Shown: positions 1-9,723 of the stretch, piece by piece
How the letters are laid out: the number at the start of each line of letters is the position of its first letter
Position numbering within the stretch: position 1 is the first letter of the stretch
Source: Zobellia laminariae
Lineage (GTDB): Bacteria; Bacteroidota; Bacteroidia; Flavobacteriales; Flavobacteriaceae
Assembly (NCBI RefSeq): GCF_009725995.1
Contig: NZ_RCNS01000004.1
Span: 578,993 to 642,992, forward strand
Direction of reading: 5' to 3'
Length of the DNA: 64,000 bases
The notes under the pieces: generated by a model
What the model saw: the letters and a program-made list of their open reading frames with translations, nothing else
Database searches by the model: none
Told to the model about the DNA's origin: nothing
Made by a program: the position numbers and the translations under genes

Positions 1-346
1 ACTGACGGATAAGCCTGAACGATTCTTTGTAAACGAGACTATTCGCGAGAAAATCTTAATACACTACAAAAAAGAGATTCCTTATTCTGTGGAAATCGAT
101 ACCGAAGAATTTTTTGAAGATGAAGATATCATTAGAATGAGAGCGGTTATTATGGTAGAGCGTGATTCTCAGAAAGGTATTATCATTGGTCATAAAGGTA
201 GCGCCCTTAAAAGGGTAGGAGTAGAGTCCCGTAAAGACCTAGAAAAGTTTTTTGGTAAACAAGTACATTTAGAATTGTACGTTAAGGTCAATAAAAACTG
301 GCGTAGTGATGCTCGTCAGCTAAAACGTTTTGGATACAATAACTAA
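1..346 (+). CDS. era: GTPase Era, C-terminal part (5' end outside window)
   Basis: Era is a small GTPase that binds the 3' end of 16S rRNA and helps 30S subunit maturation. Only the C-terminal KH RNA-binding domain is present. The frame is open from base 2 (LTDKPERFFVNE...), so the true start is upstream of the window and the internal GTG at 89 should not be taken as a start. The KH core is visible (GIIIGHKGSALKRVG, with the GxxG loop GHKG), followed by the usual Era ending WRSDARQLKRFGY. Stop TAA at 344-346. The GTP-binding domain is not in the window. Confidence 0.95.
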   Translation, partial: LTDKPERFFVNETIREKILIHYKKEIPYSVEIDTEEFFEDEDIIRMRAVIMVERDSQKGIIIGHKGSALKRVGVESRKDLEKFFGKQVHLELYVKVNKNWRSDARQLKRFGYNN

Positions 347-453
347 AACATCTTAACTATTTAGTAGCGTTCTTTTAAACATTGGTTATTCTTAAGCTAA
401 CATTTAAGTGACCTCGAAATTTCATCTTTGGCGATTAATAACCAACCTTGAAG

Positions 454-1986
454 ATGAAAAAAATTAAAAGCATTTCGCTTACCCTTATTGCATTAACTAC
501 TTTTTCCTGTGAAAAAGTAGAAGACCTTGTAGGTCATCCAGACCAAGATTCAATTGTAAACACTTCTGAACTCACCTTTACTAAAATTGGTGGGTTCGTT
601 AATGGTTCCGGTGATGAGGGCTTCGCCGAAATTAGTGCCTTTGATGCAGCTACCAATAAACTATTTGTCGTTAACCCTACCGAAAATGAAGTTTCTGTTT
701 GGGATATTTCTCAGCTTTCCTCTCCTTCAAAACAAGTTTCTATCCCTTTAACCGGAACTCCCAACAGTGTTGCAGTTCATGACGGTCTTTTAGCTATCGC
801 TTTAGAAAATGAAAACAAACAAGCGGACGGTACTATAGAGGTGTACGAAACGGCTACTATGACTTTGGCTAATTCATATACTGCGGGAGCATTGCCGGAT
901 ATGGTTGCTTTTAGCCCTAATGGAAAATATATTATTTCGGCTAACGAAGGTGAGCCTAATGACGATTATACGGTAGATCCTGAGGGTTCTATAAGTGTAA
1001 TAGATATTGAGAAGAATGAAATAAATACGTTGTTTTTTACCAATTATAACGGGAAAACCATTGGTAATGAATTTAGGGTTTTTGGTCCTGGTGCCTCTTT
1101 GGCTCAGGATACGGAGCCTGAATATGTGGCTGTTTCCGAGGATAGCAAATATGCTTATATCAGTTTACAGGAAAACAATGGTATGGCGGTAGTTGATTTA
1201 TCTGCTATGACTATTTCAGATATTTTTGGATTGGGGGTGAAGGACCACTCACTTACCGAAAATGCTATGGATGCCAGTAATAAAGATGATATTGTGGGGA
1301 ATTTTCAGACGTGGCCAGTTTTTGGTTTTTATATGCCTGATGCCATTACTTATGCTGAAATAGGTGGAGCCGGGTATATTATTTCTGCCAATGAAGGCGA
1401 TTCTCGTGATTATGATGGTTATTCTGAAGAAGAAAGGGTGAAAGACCTAGAGTTGGATTTAACTGCTTTTCCTAATGCCGAAGAACTTCAGGCAGATGAA
1501 AATTTAGGTAGATTAAAAACGACTACAGCCAATGGAGATATTGATGGCGATGGTGATTTTGATAAAATCTATTCTTATGGTGCTCGTTCATTTACTATCT
1601 GGAGTCCACAAGGGCAAATGGTTTATGATAGTGGAGATGAAATAGGAAGGAAAACACTTGAGATTGCACCTGCTTTGTTTAATAACGATGAAGGTGAAGC
1701 AGATGGTAGGAGTGATGATAAGGGGGCGGAACCAGAGTCTGTGACGACATTGAAAATTGGTGAGTCTACCTTGTTATTTGTGGGTCTTGAAAGAACAGGT
1801 GGTGCTATGGTGTATGATATAACCAACCCATCTACTCCAGAATTTTTAGAATGGATTTTCAATACGGAAGATGTGGCGCCAGAAGGTCTTTTGGTTATTC
1901 CTGCAGATGAGTCTCCTAACGGTGAAAATTTGTTAGTTATCACCAATGAGGTGTCCAATACGGTTTCAATTTATGAGATAAAATAA
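454..1986 (+). CDS. Choice-of-anchor I family lipoprotein (beta-propeller)
   Basis: A protein of 510 aa. It begins MKKIKSISLTLIALTTFSC, a lipoprotein signal with a lipobox ending in Cys, so it is probably anchored in the outer or inner membrane facing the periplasm or surface. The ATG at 454 is preferred over the in-frame TTG at 448. The body has repeated propeller-like strands such as AFSPNGKYIISANEGEPNDDYT, and a DGDGDFDK acidic loop that could bind calcium. This pattern matches the choice-of-anchor I family, whose members are often labelled alkaline phosphatase-like; no catalytic assignment is possible here. It stands alone between era and der and is followed by a terminator. Confidence 0.75.
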   Translation: MKKIKSISLTLIALTTFSCEKVEDLVGHPDQDSIVNTSELTFTKIGGFVNGSGDEGFAEISAFDAATNKLFVVNPTENEVSVWDISQLSSPSKQVSIPLTGTPNSVAVHDGLLAIALENENKQADGTIEVYETATMTLANSYTAGALPDMVAFSPNGKYIISANEGEPNDDYTVDPEGSISVIDIEKNEINTLFFTNYNGKTIGNEFRVFGPGASLAQDTEPEYVAVSEDSKYAYISLQENNGMAVVDLSAMTISDIFGLGVKDHSLTENAMDASNKDDIVGNFQTWPVFGFYMPDAITYAEIGGAGYIISANEGDSRDYDGYSEEERVKDLELDLTAFPNAEELQADENLGRLKTTTANGDIDGDGDFDKIYSYGARSFTIWSPQGQMVYDSGDEIGRKTLEIAPALFNNDEGEADGRSDDKGAEPESVTTLKIGESTLLFVGLERTGGAMVYDITNPSTPEFLEWIFNTEDVAPEGLLVIPADESPNGENLLVITNEVSNTVSIYEIK

Positions 1987-2010
1987 TCTGTTTTAGGTAT
2001 TTAAAATATT

Positions 2011-2053
2011 AGAATCCCCGAATTTCAAGTTGGAATTTGGGGATTCTCTTTTT
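2011..2053 (+). terminator. Rho-independent terminator after the anchor-I lipoprotein
   Basis: The arms AGAATCCCC and GGGGATTCT, extended by GAATT/AATTT, form a stem followed by a CTTTTT tract, 25 nt past the stop codon. Confidence 0.8.
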
Positions 2054-2104
2054 AATTTCCTTACGATTAGTTGATTAGAATTACGATTCCATCGGGATTA
2101 ATAC

Positions 2105-2112
2105 TATTTTTG
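2105..2112 (+). promoter_or_regulatory. TAnnTTTG -7 box upstream of der
   Basis: TATTTTTG matches the Bacteroidota -7 consensus TAnnTTTG and lies 17 nt before the der ATG. No well-spaced -33 TTTG was found, so this is a weak call. Confidence 0.4.
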
Positions 2113-2129
2113 CAGCAAAATTAGGAAGT

Positions 2130-3434
2130 ATGAGTGCTATTGTAGCCGTTGTAGGGAGACCAAACGTAGGGAAATCCACGTTTTTTAACCGTTTGATTCA
2201 ACGAAGGGAAGCTATTACCGATGCCGTGAGTGGGGTTACCCGTGATCGCCATTATGGAAAGAGTGATTGGAATGGAAAAGAATTTTCGCTTATAGATACA
2301 GGAGGCTATGTACAAGGTAGCGATGATATTTTTGAGCAGGAAATAGATAAACAAGTAGAACTTGCCATTGATGAAGCAGATGCCATAATTTTTATGGTAG
2401 ACGTAGAAAGTGGTATAACAGGTATGGACGAAGATGTGGCCAACTTGCTACGTAGAGTTAAAAAGCCTGTTTTCTTAGCCGTTAATAAAGTAGATAATGC
2501 CAAGCGTGCAGAAGATGCCGTTGAGTTTTATTCTTTAGGATTGGGTGATTATTTTACCCTTTCTAGTATTAATGGTAGTGGTACAGGTGAATTGCTTGAT
2601 GCTTTAGTGGAAGTACTTCCAGAGCATGAAGAAGAAGAGGATGAGTTACCTAGATTTGCTGTGGTAGGAAGACCTAACGCAGGAAAATCTTCTTTTATAA
2701 ACGCTTTAATTGGCGAAGACCGTTACATTGTTACGGATATTGCCGGTACAACTAGAGATAGTATAGATGTAAAGTATAATCGTTTTGGTTTTGACTTTAA
2801 TATTGTAGATACTGCAGGTATTAGAAGAAAAGCTAAGGTGAAGGAAAACCTTGAGTTTTATTCTGTAATGCGTTCTGTTCGTGCTATTGAACATTGTGAT
2901 GTTTGCTTATTGATGTTGGATGCCACGCGTGGTTTTGACGGTCAAGTCGAAAATATTTTCTGGTTGGCCCAACGTAATAACAAGGGTATTGTTATTCTGG
3001 TAAACAAATGGGATTTGATAGAGGATAAGGAGACCAATACTATGAAGCAATATACCCAGCGTATTAAAGAAGCGATGGAGCCTTTTGTAGATGTGCCTAT
3101 TCTCTTTATATCAGCTTTAACTAAACAACGTATCTACAAGGCTATTGAAACAGCAGTTGAGGTTTACCAACGTCGTTCTAAGAAGGTGAAAACACGTATA
3201 CTTAATGATGTGATGTTATCTGTTATTGAGCGTACACCACCACCTGCTTACAAGGATAAATACGTAAAAATCAAGTATATAACGCAGTTGCCCACAAATT
3301 ATCCTCAATTTGCATTCTTCTGTAATTTGCCACAATATGTTCGAGATCCTTACAAGCGGTTCTTAGAGAATAAATTAAGAGAGAATTTTGATTTTAATGG
3401 GGTACCCATTACTATTTATATGAGAAAGAAATAA
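2130..3434 (+). CDS. der: Ribosome biogenesis GTPase Der (EngA)
   Basis: Der (EngA) has two tandem GTPase domains and acts in 50S subunit assembly. The length of 434 aa is normal. The first P-loop GRPNVGKS is at residues 9-16 with DTGG and NKVD motifs following; the second domain has GRPNAGKS near residue 181, DTAGIRRK and NKWD. The C-terminal KH-like domain ends at YMRKK. ATG at 2130 follows an AGGAAG-like purine stretch. In Bacteroidota era and der are often neighbours, as here, with one unrelated lipoprotein gene between. Confidence 0.97.
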   Translation: MSAIVAVVGRPNVGKSTFFNRLIQRREAITDAVSGVTRDRHYGKSDWNGKEFSLIDTGGYVQGSDDIFEQEIDKQVELAIDEADAIIFMVDVESGITGMDEDVANLLRRVKKPVFLAVNKVDNAKRAEDAVEFYSLGLGDYFTLSSINGSGTGELLDALVEVLPEHEEEEDELPRFAVVGRPNAGKSSFINALIGEDRYIVTDIAGTTRDSIDVKYNRFGFDFNIVDTAGIRRKAKVKENLEFYSVMRSVRAIEHCDVCLLMLDATRGFDGQVENIFWLAQRNNKGIVILVNKWDLIEDKETNTMKQYTQRIKEAMEPFVDVPILFISALTKQRIYKAIETAVEVYQRRSKKVKTRILNDVMLSVIERTPPPAYKDKYVKIKYITQLPTNYPQFAFFCNLPQYVRDPYKRFLENKLRENFDFNGVPITIYMRKK

Positions 3435-3716
3435 GCGTAGCAATAATTTACTTCGCTTTCATTTCTAATAGTATTCATAATCCTCATAAACCATTTAGAT
3501 AAGTCTAAGTTGTTTATGGGGATTTTGTGTATAACAGATCTAGCTGTTTTTTGGCCTTCGTTATGAATTTCAAAGGTGTCTAAAGTGAAGGAATCATAAG
3601 ATTCACACAAGGATAGAACTAGAAACAAGGATAATAATATATGTAGTTGGGATATGTCATCTTTTCTGAAAAGATGACTTATGTAGGTAAAGGTTGTGTT
3701 TTGAATAGTATTGAAA
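3435..3716. other. Intergenic stretch with an unexplained minus-strand open frame
   Basis: No recognised gene. On the minus strand a frame ending at 3416 stays open upstream through about 3664 and reads like protein, with a hydrophobic stretch (LHILLSLFLVLSLCES) followed by a polar region, but no ATG starts it. It continues upstream only as the out-of-frame shadow of the Gly-rich tail of the next gene. It overlaps the end of der by 19 nt. Confidence 0.3.
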
Positions 3717-4514
3717 CTACCACCCACCAGAAGCGCCACCGCCACCAAAGCCTCCACCTCCGAAGCCGCCGCCAAATCCACCACCGGAGCCTCCTCCAAA
3801 ACCACCACCTCCAAAGCTTCCGGAACCACCACTGCGGCCCATGTTGCTTAGGATAATAATGTCCCAAAGGTCTAATCCGTTGCCACGTTTTCCTCCGTTT
3901 TTACCACCGCCACCACGTTTGTTGCGGTTAGATAAAATCATAAGAATGACAAAGAAAATAATAAAGGGCAGAAATTTACCTAATGGAAATCCGCCACCAT
4001 CATTAAAAGAGCGGTCTTCTTTAAATTCACCATTAAGTGCTTGAAAAATAGCATCAGAGCCAGCGTTTAAGCCGCCGTAGTAATCGTTTTGTTTAAAATA
4101 GGGAACTATTGCCTGGTCTATAATTCTACGGGACAGGGCATCTGTAAGTCTAGATTCTACTCCGTACCCTGTATTAATAGCTATTCTTCGGTCATCTCTG
4201 GCCAAAAGTATAAGGATTCCATTATCGTCATCGGCTTGGCCAATTCCCCATTTTTCACCCCATTGCGCTCCTAGAAAATTAATGTTTTCACCTTCTGTAG
4301 AGCTGATAATAGCTACAACTATTTGTGTTGAGGTGCTATCGGAATAGTGAATCAGTTTTTGTTCCAGAGTCTGTTTTTGACCTGCGCTTAGAAGATTAAT
4401 GTAATCGTAAACGCTGGTCTGCTCCTTCGGCTTATCAGGCACCTGATATTGAGCCGTTACCAGATTATAGCAACAGAGTAAGATTATGAGTATACTACCC
4501 TTTAGATACTTCAT
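3717..4514 (-). CDS. TPM domain membrane protein with Gly-rich tail (YgcG family)
   Basis: A protein of 265 aa from the ATG at 4514 (an alternative in-frame ATG lies at 4526). It has an N-terminal signal or anchor (MKYLKGSILIILLCCYNLVTAQ), a TPM domain at about residues 30-160 with a typical acidic motif (ADDDNGILILLARDDRR), one transmembrane helix (FLPFIIFFVILMILSN), and a C-terminal tail of Gly/Phe/Ser repeats ending GGGGASGGW. The glycine-rich tail after a TM helix is characteristic of this family. Function is not established; plant TPM proteins are implicated in photosystem II repair and bacterial ones in envelope maintenance. It follows a second TPM gene, overlapping it by 20 nt, and a LemA gene, a conserved trio. 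Confidence 0.85.
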   Translation of the reverse strand: MKYLKGSILIILLCCYNLVTAQYQVPDKPKEQTSVYDYINLLSAGQKQTLEQKLIHYSDSTSTQIVVAIISSTEGENINFLGAQWGEKWGIGQADDDNGILILLARDDRRIAINTGYGVESRLTDALSRRIIDQAIVPYFKQNDYYGGLNAGSDAIFQALNGEFKEDRSFNDGGGFPLGKFLPFIIFFVILMILSNRNKRGGGGKNGGKRGNGLDLWDIIILSNMGRSGGSGSFGGGGFGGGSGGGFGGGFGGGGFGGGGASGGW

Positions 4515-4932
4515 CGCTAAGTTCATTTTTATCGCCGTGTTCCCAAGGAAAATGTGCTTGCAGCTCTTTTCCGGCTTTTAAGATACCATCTATGATACCC
4601 TGCTTAAAGTTTCCTTTTTGAAATTGGTTTTGAATGACATCTTTGGTAGTGTCCCAAAAATTATCGGGTACTACTTTATTAATGCCCTCGTCTCCGTATA
4701 TAGAAAACTTTCTATCGTTTACGGCAACGTAGATCAAAACCCCATTAGCTTCTTTGGTATTTTCCATTTTCAAGAGTAGAAACACTTCTTTAGCCCTTTC
4801 AATAGGGTCTAGGCGTGTGTGCGGCTCAATATGCACTCTGATTTCGCCAGAAGTGTCTTTCTCGGCCATATGTATAGCCTTGACAATTTCTTGCTCTTCA
4901 TCTGCCGTTAAAAATGCTTCTACTCTTGACAT
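4495..4932 (-). CDS. TPM domain protein, soluble form
   Basis: A protein of 145 aa without signal peptide or TM helix. The TPM core is recognisable: SGEIRVHIEPHTRLDP near the start, then GVLIYVAVNDRKFSIYGD and a KQGIIDGI helix. The absence of an export signal suggests a cytosolic or peripheral partner of the membrane TPM protein encoded immediately downstream, whose start it overlaps. It sits three bases downstream of lemA-like 4936-5535, so the three are almost surely one transcript. Confidence 0.85.
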   Translation of the reverse strand: MSRVEAFLTADEEQEIVKAIHMAEKDTSGEIRVHIEPHTRLDPIERAKEVFLLLKMENTKEANGVLIYVAVNDRKFSIYGDEGINKVVPDNFWDTTKDVIQNQFQKGNFKQGIIDGILKAGKELQAHFPWEHGDKNELSDEVSKG

Positions 4933-4935
4933 ATT

Positions 4936-5535
4936 CTATTTGAAATCAAATTCAACATCAGGTGCGTTTTCAGAACCTGCGTCAGCTTTGTAGCGTGCCA
5001 TATCTTCAAATCCAAAAATACCTGCTAGGAATGAACCTGGGAATTTTGAGATGTGTATGTCGTAAAGATTTACAGTTTCGTTAAACTTGTTTCGTTCAAC
5101 GTTTATACGGTTTTCAGTGCCTTCTAATTGTGCTTGTAGCTCTAAGAAGTTCTGATTCGCTTTAAGTTCTGGATAACGCTCTACTACTACCATCAATTTA
5201 CTCAAAGCACCTGTAAGTCCACTTTGTGCTTGTTGAAAAGCGGCCATTTTTTCTGGCGTAAGGTTATTGGCATCAATAGTTGTTGAAGTAGCTTTTGCAC
5301 GTGCTTCAATAACATCTGTAAGTGTACCACGTTCAAAATCTGCTGCACCTTGAACCGTTTTTACTAAATTTCCGATAAGGTCGTTTCTGCGTTGGTAGGC
5401 ACTTTCTACGTTAGACCAAGATGTTTTTGCGTTGGCTTCTAAGGTTACTGCGGTATTGTTAAAACCAACAGCCCATTGGTAAAGACCAACGGCAATGACT
5501 CCTAGTACAATAAGTACGATTAATCCTTTTTTCAT
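4936..5535 (-). CDS. LemA family protein
   Basis: A protein of 199 aa with an N-terminal membrane anchor (GLIVLIVLGVIAVGLYQWAVGF) followed by a helical periplasmic or surface domain. The LemA signature is clear: NNTAVTLEANAKTSWSNVE, then YQRRNDLIGNLVKTVQG, and near the end NLYDIHISKFPGSFLAGIFG. LemA proteins are of unknown biochemical role but are repeatedly found beside TPM-domain genes, as here, where they head the three-gene unit. Confidence 0.92.
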   Translation of the reverse strand: MKKGLIVLIVLGVIAVGLYQWAVGFNNTAVTLEANAKTSWSNVESAYQRRNDLIGNLVKTVQGAADFERGTLTDVIEARAKATSTTIDANNLTPEKMAAFQQAQSGLTGALSKLMVVVERYPELKANQNFLELQAQLEGTENRINVERNKFNETVNLYDIHISKFPGSFLAGIFGFEDMARYKADAGSENAPDVEFDFK

Positions 5536-5619
5536 TTTAAAAATATTAGGTTATAGTTAATGTGCTGTAATTAGCAAAACAGTGTGTTCAATACATTAGA
5601 CCACAAATTGATCAAAAAG

Positions 5620-5949
5620 TTACAGTTGATCTTTAATTTTCGTCAATTCAACTTTAATACGCTCTAATTTGTCAATAATAGCGAAGTTATTAAGTGTTTT
5701 TTGACGGTTCTCCTTTAAGTGGGTTTTTGCTCCATCTAAGGTAAAACCACGCTCTTTTACCAGGTGGTAAATAAGTTTAAGGTTGTCAATGTCCTGTGGC
5801 GTGAATTTGCGATTGCCTTTTGCATTTTTTTTAGGCTTGAGTGCATCAAATTCTTTCTCCCAAAAACGAATTAGGGAGGTGTTCACGTCAAAAGCCTTGG
5901 CGACTTCGCCAATGCCATAGTACCTTTTTTCTGGGAGATCTATTTGCAT
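5620..5949 (-). CDS. MerR family transcriptional regulator
   Basis: A protein of 109 aa. The N-terminal MerR-type winged helix is visible (YYGIGEVAKAFDVNTSLIRFW, residues 9-29), followed by a GNRKFTPQDIDNLKLIYHL helix and a short coiled-coil end. There is no ligand-binding domain, so no inducer can be suggested. Its ATG overlaps the stop of the upstream M23 peptidase gene by one base (TAATG), so the pair is probably translationally coupled. This M23-MerR pairing next to alaS is common in flavobacteria. Confidence 0.88.
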   Translation of the reverse strand: MQIDLPEKRYYGIGEVAKAFDVNTSLIRFWEKEFDALKPKKNAKGNRKFTPQDIDNLKLIYHLVKERGFTLDGAKTHLKENRQKTLNNFAIIDKLERIKVELTKIKDQL

Positions 5950-6926
5950 TAATCCAAAGATTGATTTTCTTGTGCTGCGTGTTTGAGCATATTCTCAAAT
6001 TCTTCTGCGGTCAAACTTCCGTAGTAGAAATTTATAGGGTTGATGCGCTCTTCATCTTTCCAAACTTCGTAATGTAAATGCGGAGCTTCTGAACGGCCTG
6101 TGTTACCTACAAATCCAATTAAATCTCCACGTTTTACTCTTTGACCTTTCTTTACATTATACTCGCTTAGGTGCCCATATAGGGTTTTGTATCCGTAACC
6201 GTGATCTATACGTATATGTTTACCATAACCGGACGAACCGTTATCTGCACGGGTTACTTTACCATCTCCAGGAGCATATACCGGTGTGCCTTTTGGTGCG
6301 GAAAAATCCATACCTCTGTGCAATTTACGTGCTTTGGTGAAAGGATCTGAACGCCAGCCAAAACCTGAGGCCATACGTTTAAGACTTTCGTTAGTAACTG
6401 GTTGAATAGCGGGTATAGCCATTAAGAATTTTTCCTTTTCCTCTGCTAGTTTAGTGATTTCATCCAACGATTTGGACTGAATGGACATTTGTTTTTTAAT
6501 GATATCCAGACGTTTGGTCGTGGCGATAACCATTTCGGAATTATTGAAACCTTCCAAAGATTTGTAACGGTTAATACCTCCAAAACCAGCTCTTCGCTGC
6601 TCTTCGGGTATGGGATTGGCTTCAAAATATAAACGGTAGATGTTGTTGTCTCGGTCTTCTATATTGGCCAAAACCTCTTCAATTTGACCCATCTTTCGAT
6701 TTAAAAGTTCAAACTGAAGCTCATAGTTTTTTACTTCTCGCGAAAGCGAAAGCTCTCTTGGGGTATTGATAAGGTTGGTGTTCATTAAGAATACCAAGCA
6801 CATTAAACCAAAAAGAAATGAACCTATAAAAAATAGGGCAATATTACGATAGCGGCGCGATTTTTTGGCCTCTATCTTGCGATACGATAGCGTATCTGGA
6901 TCGTAATAATACTTTACCTTAGACAT
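5949..6926 (-). CDS. M23 family metallopeptidase (LytM-type), membrane anchored
   Basis: A protein of 325 aa. There is a short cytoplasmic N terminus, a TM helix at about residues 29-51 (IALFFIGSFLFGLMCLVFLM), a coiled-coil region (about 60-190) and a C-terminal LytM domain. Zinc ligands are seen in HRGMDFSAPKGTP (HxxxD) and in APHLHYE (HxH). Such proteins are periplasmic peptidoglycan endopeptidases or, when degenerate, activators of amidases; the intact ligands favour an active enzyme. It is divergent from alaS, sharing a roughly 100-nt upstream region. Confidence 0.9.
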   Translation of the reverse strand: MSKVKYYYDPDTLSYRKIEAKKSRRYRNIALFFIGSFLFGLMCLVFLMNTNLINTPRELSLSREVKNYELQFELLNRKMGQIEEVLANIEDRDNNIYRLYFEANPIPEEQRRAGFGGINRYKSLEGFNNSEMVIATTKRLDIIKKQMSIQSKSLDEITKLAEEKEKFLMAIPAIQPVTNESLKRMASGFGWRSDPFTKARKLHRGMDFSAPKGTPVYAPGDGKVTRADNGSSGYGKHIRIDHGYGYKTLYGHLSEYNVKKGQRVKRGDLIGFVGNTGRSEAPHLHYEVWKDEERINPINFYYGSLTAEEFENMLKHAAQENQSLD

Positions 6927-7027
6927 GTATCTATTTTATCCTATTTTTGTGCTGTTTTAGCGGGATAAACAAATATAGAAATACTTTCCTTTAAAACGCT
7001 AATTTTTGTAAAACCTTATAATTCTCT

Positions 7028-9643
7028 ATGACTTCCAAGGAAATCCGATCTCAATTCTTAAATTTTTATAAAGAAAAAGGACATAAAATAGTTCCATCTG
7101 CTCCAATGGTCGTCAAAGATGACCCTACTCTTATGTTCACTAATGCGGGAATGAACCAGTTTAAGGAGTTCTTTTTGGGGAATACCGTTGCTAAAAACAC
7201 GAGAGTTGTAGATTCTCAAAAGTGTTTGCGCGTTAGCGGAAAACATAATGATTTGGAGGAAGTAGGTAAGGATACCTACCATCATACAATGTTTGAAATG
7301 TTGGGAAACTGGAGTTTTGGTGATTATTTTAAGGCCGAAGCTATTTCATGGGCATGGGAGTTGCTTACGGAAGTTTTAAAGGTTGATAAGGATTGCCTTT
7401 ATGTTTCAGTTTTTGAAGGAAGTAAAGATGCGGATAATCTAACGTTAGATACCGAAGCCTTTGATTTATGGAAGGCCATTGTACCTGAAGACCGAATTAT
7501 TTTAGGTAATAAAAAAGATAATTTCTGGGAAATGGGGGATCAAGGCCCATGCGGACCTTGTTCTGAAATTCATGTAGATATCCGTTCTGCGGAAGAAAAA
7601 GCCAAAGTTTCTGGAGCTTCTTTAGTAAATGCTGATCACCCACAGGTGGTTGAAATATGGAATTTGGTTTTCATGCAGTACAATCGTAAGGCAGATGGTT
7701 CATTAGAGTCGTTACCAGCAAAACATGTAGATACCGGAATGGGTTTTGAACGTTTGTGTATGGTGCTTCAAGACGTGAAATCTAACTACGACACAGATGT
7801 TTTTAAACCTATTATTCGTGAAATAGAGATTATAACGCATAGTAAATATGGTAAAGATGAGGAGACTGATATTGCCATCCGTGTAATTGCAGATCATATT
7901 CGCGCCGTTTCTTTTTCTATTGCAGATGGGCAATTGCCTAGCAATACGGGTGCAGGCTATGTGATCAGACGTATTTTAAGACGTGCCGTGCGTTATGGTT
8001 TTACGTTCTTAAATACAAAAGAACCGTTTATGTACCGTTTGGTAAGCGAGCTTACCGAAAGTATGGGAGAGGCTTTCCCAGAGTTGAAGGAGCAGCGCCA
8101 GTTAATTGAAAACGTAATTAAAGAAGAAGAGTATTCCTTCTTAAAAACGTTGGAGCAAGGTCTTGTTCTTTTAGATCAGATAATAGCCAATGTAAAAGGT
8201 AAAGAGGTTGACGGTAGAAAGGCTTTTGAATTATATGATACTTATGGCTTTCCTATAGATTTAACAGCTCTTATCCTTTCTGAAAAAGGATTAAGCCTAG
8301 ATGACAAAGGATTTGAGGTAGCCATGCAAGAACAGAAGAATCGTTCAAAATCGGCTTCAGAGATTTCTAAAGATGACTGGGAAGTGCTTTCACCAGATTT
8401 AGAACAGGAGTTTGTTGGTTATGACGTGCTTCAGTCTAATGTAAAACTGGTAAAATATAGAAGAGTAACTTCTAAAAAGGCAGGAGAACAATATCAATTG
8501 GTATTTAACCTTACTCCTTTCTATCCAGAAGGTGGTGGGCAAGTTGGTGATAAAGGGTACTTGGAAATGCCTAATGGCGATGTAGTTTACATTTTAGACA
8601 CCAAAAAAGAGAACAATGAAATTATCCACTTTACCAAAAACCTTCCTAAAGACATAAACGGAACGTTTAAAGCGGTAGTAGACAAGAAACAACGAGAACG
8701 TACTCAGGCCAACCATACGGCTACGCATTTGCTACACCAAGCTTTACGAGAGGTACTTGGTACCCATGTAGAGCAGAAGGGTTCTGCCGTACATTCTAAA
8801 TATTTACGATTTGATTTTTCTCACTTTTCTAAGGTGACTCCGGAGGAACTTAGGGAGGTAGAAAGTTTTGTAAACGCACGTATTGAAGGGCAGTTGCCTT
8901 TTGAAGAACATAGGAACATACCAATGGAAGAAGCTGTGAAAGCAGGTGCTATGGCTCTTTTTGGTGAAAAATATGGAGATACGGTAAGAACTGTCCGTTT
9001 TGGACAGTCCATTGAACTTTGTGGAGGAACCCACGTAAAAAATACTGGTGATATCTGGCATTTTAAGATTAAATCAGAAGGGGCAGTAGCTTCAGGTATA
9101 CGAAGAATTGAAGCGATTACTTCCGATGCCGTTAAAGATTTCTATGATGAAAACGATAGAATCATTTCTGATATGAAAGGGCTGTTGAATAACGCTCAAG
9201 ACACGGTAAAGGCGGTCTCTAATTTGCAGGAAGAAAATGCAAAGTTGAAAAAGGAGGTAGAGGGACTCTTAAAAGACAAAGCTAAAAACCTGAAAGGGGA
9301 TTTATTAAATGAGCTAGAAGAAGTGAACGGTGTTCAATTTCTGGCCAAGAAGATAGATTTAGATGCTTCTGGAATTAAAGACCTTAGTTTTGAAATGGGT
9401 CAGAACAAGGATAATCTTTTCCTTCTCTTTGCTACGGACCAAAACGGAAAAGCGTTGTTGTCTTGTTATATTTCAAAAGAACTGGTAGCGTCAAAAGGAT
9501 TGAATGCCGGAACTATAGTTAAGGAGTTAGGTAAATTTATCCAGGGTGGCGGTGGTGGCCAACCTTTCTTTGCAACCGCTGGTGGTAAAAAGCCAGAAGG
9601 TATAGAAGAGGCTCTGTCCAAGGCTAAAGACTATTTAAAGTAA
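7028..9643 (+). CDS. alaS: Alanine--tRNA ligase
   Basis: Alanyl-tRNA synthetase, a class II enzyme that charges tRNA-Ala. The 871 aa length is normal. Visible are the N-terminal catalytic domain ([26 protein letters not shown]), the editing domain with zinc-binding motifs NHTATHLLH and [11 protein letters not shown], and the C-Ala domain with the glycine-rich end [14 protein letters not shown]. Start ATG at 7028 gives the standard [19 protein letters not shown]. It is followed directly by a strong terminator, so it is probably monocistronic. Confidence 0.98.
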   Translation: MTSKEIRSQFLNFYKEKGHKIVPSAPMVVKDDPTLMFTNAGMNQFKEFFLGNTVAKNTRVVDSQKCLRVSGKHNDLEEVGKDTYHHTMFEMLGNWSFGDYFKAEAISWAWELLTEVLKVDKDCLYVSVFEGSKDADNLTLDTEAFDLWKAIVPEDRIILGNKKDNFWEMGDQGPCGPCSEIHVDIRSAEEKAKVSGASLVNADHPQVVEIWNLVFMQYNRKADGSLESLPAKHVDTGMGFERLCMVLQDVKSNYDTDVFKPIIREIEIITHSKYGKDEETDIAIRVIADHIRAVSFSIADGQLPSNTGAGYVIRRILRRAVRYGFTFLNTKEPFMYRLVSELTESMGEAFPELKEQRQLIENVIKEEEYSFLKTLEQGLVLLDQIIANVKGKEVDGRKAFELYDTYGFPIDLTALILSEKGLSLDDKGFEVAMQEQKNRSKSASEISKDDWEVLSPDLEQEFVGYDVLQSNVKLVKYRRVTSKKAGEQYQLVFNLTPFYPEGGGQVGDKGYLEMPNGDVVYILDTKKENNEIIHFTKNLPKDINGTFKAVVDKKQRERTQANHTATHLLHQALREVLGTHVEQKGSAVHSKYLRFDFSHFSKVTPEELREVESFVNARIEGQLPFEEHRNIPMEEAVKAGAMALFGEKYGDTVRTVRFGQSIELCGGTHVKNTGDIWHFKIKSEGAVASGIRRIEAITSDAVKDFYDENDRIISDMKGLLNNAQDTVKAVSNLQEENAKLKKEVEGLLKDKAKNLKGDLLNELEEVNGVQFLAKKIDLDASGIKDLSFEMGQNKDNLFLLFATDQNGKALLSCYISKELVASKGLNAGTIVKELGKFIQGGGGGQPFFATAGGKKPEGIEEALSKAKDYLK

Positions 9644-9650
9644 AATAAAA

Positions 9651-9684
9651 AAACGCTTCGCTAATTTATAGCGAGGCGTTTTTC
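9651..9684 (+). terminator. Rho-independent terminator of alaS
   Basis: The arms AACGCTTCGCTA and TAGCGAGGCGTT form a 12-bp stem with one mismatch, ending in TTTTTC, a few bases after the alaS stop. Confidence 0.85.
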
Positions 9685-9723
9685 TTTTAGGGGCCCATTT
9701 AACTCGTGATTTAATTACAGCAA

